From Streptomyces sp. NBC_01197 (GTDB lineage Bacteria > Actinomycetota > Actinomycetes > Streptomycetales > Streptomycetaceae), in NCBI RefSeq assembly GCF_036010505.1, contig NZ_CP108569.1, positions 5,447,001 through 5,511,000 on the forward strand: a stretch of DNA of 64,000 bases. Reading direction: 5' to 3'. A program made the translations under genes and the position numbers. Each line of letters opens with the position of its first letter. The stretch's first letter is position 1. The notes below the pieces were generated by a model. It was given only the letters and a program-made list of their open reading frames with translations. It did not search any database and had not been told where the DNA came from. Shown here in pieces: positions 60,235 through 64,000 of this stretch.

Positions 60235-61140
60235 CTACGCCGGGGGCCGCGCGGCCGTGACGTTGCGGTACGCGATCTCAGCCAGCCGCTCCTGGCCGTC
60301 CCTGCCGGGGTGGAACCAGTCCCAGGGGCTCAGCTGCGCTCCGGTGAACCGGAACCCGAAGACCGCGCCGCCGTCGTAACGGCAGTGCGTGTCAGTCGCG
60401 CACACGTCCCTGAGGACCGTGTTGTAAGCGACGACCCGGTCCCGCACGGCGTCGCGCCGCTTCACGGCCGCCGGGTCCATCGCGTCGGCGTCCCGCAGCA
60501 TCGAGGCGCAGATCCCCAGCTTCCAGATCTGCTTGCCCAGCGGATTGCCGCGCCCCTGCGACCACAGCCGCTTCAGGTCCGGCACGCTCGACACATAGAC
60601 CTCGCTCTTGGGCAGCGCCGTGCGCAACCGTTTCAGCGCCGTCGCAAACGAGGTCCGGAATTCATCCACCGGTGTCATGTGCGAAACCGAGTCCCGGCAC
60701 GCGTCATTGGCACCTGCCATGATCGTCACCAGCTCGGGCCGGTGCGCCGCCGCGGCCCCGATCTGGGCCGGCACATCGGCCATCCGGGCCCCGGTCCTGG
60801 CGTCGTTCCACCCCTTCTTCACCCCGAGCCGGGAGACCAGACTGCGCACCCGGGTGTCGGAACCGGTCGCCCAGGAGACCTTGGGACAGTCGGAGAGCAC
60901 CGAACAGGCGTCGAAGCCACGGGTGATGGAATCGCCCACGGCGGCGACCGACCGGGGGGACCTGTCCCAGGCCGGGGCGGGTGCGGGGGACGCACCGCGA
61001 TGCCCCTGCGCATGTTTCGCGCCACTGTTGGAAGAGTCACAACCGGCCAGCGCGCCGAGCGGCAGGACGAGTGCCGCCGTCAGCCCCGCGACAGCGGTGC
61101 GGCTGCGGCGGCTCCGGGCGGATTCCGGCTTCCTCTGCAC
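60235..61140 (-). CDS. SGNH/GDSL-type hydrolase lipoprotein
   Basis: 301 residues from GTG 61140, which has GGAGGG eight bases upstream; the longer in-frame start has an unlikely N-terminus. A lipoprotein signal (AALVLPLGALAGC) precedes a Ser/Gly/His linker. SGNH motifs: AVGDSITRGFD (Ser near 67), TIMAGANDACRDS (Asn block III) and WDWFHPGRDGQERLAEIAY (Asp and His near 275). Probably an extracellular esterase or lipase anchored in the membrane. Several cysteines suggest disulfides. Confidence 0.86.
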   Translation of the reverse strand: MQRKPESARSRRSRTAVAGLTAALVLPLGALAGCDSSNSGAKHAQGHRGASPAPAPAWDRSPRSVAAVGDSITRGFDACSVLSDCPKVSWATGSDTRVRSLVSRLGVKKGWNDARTGARMADVPAQIGAAAAHRPELVTIMAGANDACRDSVSHMTPVDEFRTSFATALKRLRTALPKSEVYVSSVPDLKRLWSQGRGNPLGKQIWKLGICASMLRDADAMDPAAVKRRDAVRDRVVAYNTVLRDVCATDTHCRYDGGAVFGFRFTGAQLSPWDWFHPGRDGQERLAEIAYRNVTAARPPA

Positions 61141-61426
61141 CCTCTGGACCCTCCAAGTGGCCGACCCGGGCGTCCTGCCGAGTGAAAGCTGTGTGTTCAA
61201 CGGGGCTGGGACCGACAGTACGTCACACGGGGCAGGCCACCGCGCGGTAGTTTTTCCCCGTCGAAGCAGTGACAACTTCGCCCACCCGCTCCGGTAAATT
61301 ACGTCACGTCACATACTGTCCCATTTCAGGAGATTAACTCCCGATGCTGTTTACTGTTGTACCCCGGGGCAGAACGGGCGAGAGGCCGCTGGGGAAGGCG
61401 AACCTCGAACCGCACTGGAGGTCCCG

Positions 61427-61921
61427 GTGACGACACGTGGAGTTCTGTACCTGCACTCCGCACCTCGCGCGCTGTGCCCGCACGTCGAGTGGGCCGTGGC
61501 GGGTGTTCTCGGTGCGCGGGTGAATCTCGACTGGATCAGGCAGCCTGCCTCTCCCGGCACCTGGAGATCCGAATTCTCCTGGAAGGGCGGCACGGGCACC
61601 GCGTCCCAGCTCGCCTCCGCGCTGCGTGGCTGGAATCTGCTGCGCTTCGAAGTGACGTCGGAGCCGTGCCCGGCAGCCGAGGGCGAGCGCTACAGCGCCA
61701 CGCCCGAGCTGGGCATCTTCCACGCCGTCACCGGAATCCACGGCGACATCCTGATCCCCGAGGACCGGCTGCGGGCCGCACTGGCCCGTTCGCTGGCCGG
61801 CGAGAGCGATCTGGAGGCCGAGATCGCGCGACTGCTCGGCAAGCCGTGGGACGACGAGCTGGAGCCGTTCAGGTATGCGGGCGAGGGCGCGCCGGTGCGC
61901 TGGCTGCACCAGGTCGTATAG
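61427..61921 (+). CDS. DUF3145 family protein
   Basis: 164 residues. TTRGVLYLHSAPRALCPHVE, LNLDW-like VNLDWIRQPASPGTWRSEFS and RFEVTSEPCPAAEGERYSAT match DUF3145, an actinobacterial family of unknown function. GTG 61427 is the family start. It is found near fabF in Streptomyces, as here; role unknown. Confidence 0.88.
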   Translation: MTTRGVLYLHSAPRALCPHVEWAVAGVLGARVNLDWIRQPASPGTWRSEFSWKGGTGTASQLASALRGWNLLRFEVTSEPCPAAEGERYSATPELGIFHAVTGIHGDILIPEDRLRAALARSLAGESDLEAEIARLLGKPWDDELEPFRYAGEGAPVRWLHQVV

Positions 61922-61985
61922 GTCCCGTCCCGGAGGAAAGGCCCTGGTCCGGACGGAACGCCCTGATCCCCTTTACGGTGGGGCC

Positions 61986-62861
61986 ATGGCTGACAACACC
62001 TCAGTAGCTGTTCTCGGTACGGGCATCATGGGCGCCGCGATGGCCCGCAACCTCTGCCACGCCGGGCTCGACGTCCGCGTCTGGAACCGGACCCGCTCCA
62101 AGGCCGAACCCCTCGCAGGGGTGGGCGCCCACGTCACCGACACTCCAGGTGAGGCCGTCGAGGACGCGGACGTGATCATCACCATGGTGTACGACGGCGC
62201 GGCGGCGCTCGAAGCGATGACCGCGGCCGGGCCCTCGCTGAGCGCCGGGACGGTCTGGCTGCAGTCCACCACCGCCGGCACCGAGGGGCTCCTCCCGCTC
62301 GCCGCGCTGGCCAGGCAGCGCGGGCTGGTCTTCGTGGACGCTCCGGTCCTCGGCACCAAGGCCCCGGCGGAGAAGGGGCAGCTCACGGTCCTGGCGGCCG
62401 GCCCCGGCTCCGTACGCGACGAGGTGGCACCCGTCCTGGACGCCATCGGCTCCCGTACGGTCTGGGTCGGCGACGACGGCACCACGGGAGCGGCCACCCG
62501 GCTCAAACTGGTCTGCAACAGCTGGGTGCTGACCCTCACTCACGGCACGGCGGAGGCACTCGCGCTGGCGGCCGGTCTTGGCGTGGACCCGGCGAATTTC
62601 CTGGACGCGGTCGGCGGCGGCTCGCTCGACTGCGGCTATCTGCACCTCAAGGCACAGGCGATCGTCACCGAGGACTACACCCCGAGCTTCTCGGTCACCA
62701 CGGCGGCGAAGGACGCCCGGCTGATCGTCGAGGCGGGACGCACGGCGGGTGTGCGGCTGGACGTGGCAGCCGCGGGCGCCGAGCGGTTCCGCCGGGCCGG
62801 GGCGCTGGGGCACGGAGACGACGACATGGCCGCGTCGTACTTCGCGAGCTTCGAGGCCTGA
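61986..62861 (+). CDS. 3-hydroxyisobutyrate dehydrogenase-like NAD(P)-dependent oxidoreductase
   Basis: 291 residues. Rossmann loop VAVLGTGIMGAAMARNLCHA at the N-terminus, substrate-binding segment FVDAPVLGTKAPAEKGQLTV (family DAPVSGG), and catalytic lysine in ATRLKLVCNSWVLTLTHGTA near residue 175. HLKAQAIVTEDYTPSFSVTT is the C-terminal family block. It oxidises a beta-hydroxyacid, or reduces a semialdehyde in the glyoxylate/succinic semialdehyde reductase branch; which one is open. ATG 61986. Confidence 0.88.
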   Translation: MADNTSVAVLGTGIMGAAMARNLCHAGLDVRVWNRTRSKAEPLAGVGAHVTDTPGEAVEDADVIITMVYDGAAALEAMTAAGPSLSAGTVWLQSTTAGTEGLLPLAALARQRGLVFVDAPVLGTKAPAEKGQLTVLAAGPGSVRDEVAPVLDAIGSRTVWVGDDGTTGAATRLKLVCNSWVLTLTHGTAEALALAAGLGVDPANFLDAVGGGSLDCGYLHLKAQAIVTEDYTPSFSVTTAAKDARLIVEAGRTAGVRLDVAAAGAERFRRAGALGHGDDDMAASYFASFEA

Positions 62862-62880
62862 GACAGGGCCCCGAACCAGG

Positions 62881-62918
62881 CAGGCCCGCCCCTCCCGGAC
62901 GGGGGAGGGACGGGCCTG
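62881..62918. terminator. terminator between convergent genes
   Basis: CAGGCCCG (62881-62888) pairs with CGGGCCTG (62911-62918) and CCCTCCC with GGGAGGG inside, giving a long GC stem followed by a GT-rich tail. It separates the dehydrogenase from fabF. Confidence 0.75.
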
Positions 62919-62953
62919 TGTGGTGTGTGTACGGCGCGCCGCGTGCCGGGTGA

Positions 62954-64000
62954 TCAGACCGAGCGGAACGCCAGCATCACGTTGTGACCGCCGAACCCGA
63001 ACGAGTTGTTGACCGCGGAGATCGGCCCCTGCGGCAGCGTCCGCGGCTTGTCCCGGACGATGTCCGCGTTGACGTCCTCGTCCAGCTCGTCGACGTTGAT
63101 GGTCGGCGGAGCCGTGCGGTGGTACAGCGCGAGCACCGTGGCGACGGTCTCGATGCCGCCGGCGCCGCCGAGCAGATGCCCGGTCATCGACTTCGTCGCG
63201 GAGATGGCGACATGGTCGAGGTCGTCGCCCAGCACCTGGCGGAGCGCCTTGATCTCGGCGACGTCACCCTGCGGGGTCGACGTGGCGTGCGCGTTGACAT
63301 GCACGACCTCGGAGGGCTTCAGATCCGTGGTCTCCAGCATGTGCCGCAGCGCCGCCGCGATACCGCGACCGGTCGGCTCCGGCTGCGCGATGTGGTGGGC
63401 GTCCGAGGACAGGCCCTGGCCCACGAGCTCGCAGTAGACCCTGGCGCCGCGCGCGGCGGCGTGCTCGGCCGACTCCAGGACCACGATGCCGGCGCCCTCG
63501 CCGAGTACGAAGCCGTCGCGGCCCTTGTCGTACGGGCGGGAGGCACCCTCGGGGTCGTCGTTGTTCTTGGACATCGCCATCATGTTGGCGAAGGCCGCGA
63601 TGGGCAGCGGGTGGATGGTCGCCTCGGTACCACCGGCGACGACGACGTCGGCACGGCCCGAGCGGATCATCTCGGCCGCGTAGCCGACCGCTTCGGCGCC
63701 GGACGCGCACGCGCTGACCAGCGCGTGAACACCCGCCTGCGCGCCGAGTTCGAGCCCGACGTTGGCGGACGGGCCGTTCGGCATGAGCATGGGGACGGTG
63801 TGCGGGGAGACGCGGCGTACGCCCTTCTCCTTGAGCACGTCGTACTGGTCGAGCAGGGTGGTGATGCCACCGATACCGGAGGCGACGACCGCACCGAGGC
63901 GCTCGGGGTGTATGGCGTCGTCCTCGCCGGCCTTCGCGGTGAAGCCCGCGTCGGACCAGGCTTCACGGGCCGCGATCACGGCGAACTGGGCCGAGCGGTC
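62954..64000 (-). CDS. fabF: beta-ketoacyl-ACP synthase II FabF (partial, 5' end outside window)
   Basis: 349 C-terminal residues. Active-site cysteine in ALVSACASGAEAVGYAAEMI, first histidine in VHVNAHATSTPQGDVAEIKA, second in ATKSMTGHLLGGAGGIETVA, and the end NNSFGFGGHNVMLAF. It elongates acyl-ACP in fatty-acid synthesis by condensing with malonyl-ACP. In Streptomyces it is the last gene of the fabD-fabH-acpP-fabF cluster; the other members should lie just right of the window. Confidence 0.95.
   Translation of the reverse strand, partial: DRSAQFAVIAAREAWSDAGFTAKAGEDDAIHPERLGAVVASGIGGITTLLDQYDVLKEKGVRRVSPHTVPMLMPNGPSANVGLELGAQAGVHALVSACASGAEAVGYAAEMIRSGRADVVVAGGTEATIHPLPIAAFANMMAMSKNNDDPEGASRPYDKGRDGFVLGEGAGIVVLESAEHAAARGARVYCELVGQGLSSDAHHIAQPEPTGRGIAAALRHMLETTDLKPSEVVHVNAHATSTPQGDVAEIKALRQVLGDDLDHVAISATKSMTGHLLGGAGGIETVATVLALYHRTAPPTINVDELDEDVNADIVRDKPRTLPQGPISAVNNSFGFGGHNVMLAFRSV

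Overview
The window is high-GC actinobacterial DNA, almost certainly a Streptomyces chromosome. The support is the strong GC bias at third codon positions, frequent GTG starts, the gvpOAFGYZJLSK gas-vesicle gene order known from S. coelicolor, a sortase LAxTG protein, DUF6479 and DUF3145 proteins, and a 3' fabF gene next to DUF3145. No rRNA, tRNA, CRISPR array, complete insertion sequence or prophage was seen.

Layout. 1-2763: a truncated NADP-dependent oxidoreductase divergent from a TetR regulator, an endonuclease III-like gene with a frameshifted 3' end, a small basic Rho-N-like protein and a 42-residue LPFR-motif protein. 3191-8651: a complete ten-gene gas-vesicle operon, followed directly by an alpha/beta-hydrolase remnant. 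8976-13141: amidase/TetR pair, a 700-base non-coding stretch with a tandem repeat, DUF6479 protein, conserved hypothetical. 13305-15746: a large sortase-anchored surface protein. 15851-20291: ArsP/DUF318-type permease and a MarR-MFS efflux operon whose pump carries three Ig-like domains. 20470-26126: quinone oxidoreductase, HAD phosphatase, TetR plus membrane protein, two methyltransferases, XRE-cupin regulator.

26222-38778 is the most coherent accessory block and is centred on molybdenum. It holds two paralogous HTH-Mop proteins, a PucR regulator divergent from a two-gene xanthine-dehydrogenase-type operon (FAD subunit, then a fused FeS/molybdopterin subunit), a small sulfite-oxidase-fold protein, a di-Mop molybdate-binding protein, ModA, and a one-polypeptide ModB-ModC transporter. 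These would import, store or sense, and use molybdate.

38850-45633: MFS exporter, a GAF-GAF sensor-kinase-like protein with an eroded ATPase domain, an MreB paralogue, a hypothetical protein, and a MarR/oxidoreductase/Ohr peroxide-stress set. 45805-54819: a sugar-acid catabolic locus with IclR and SMP-30 lactonase on one strand. On the other strand are an enolase-superfamily dehydratase, a zinc dehydrogenase, a U32-like TIM-barrel protein and a CUT2 ABC transporter. A related CGAACA-containing element lies before three of its transcription units. 55013-64000: EI24 membrane protein, TetR with a 4x13-base repeat array, GH3 beta-glucosidase, aldose epimerase, SGNH lipoprotein, DUF3145, a 3-hydroxyisobutyrate dehydrogenase-like protein and the 3' part of fabF.
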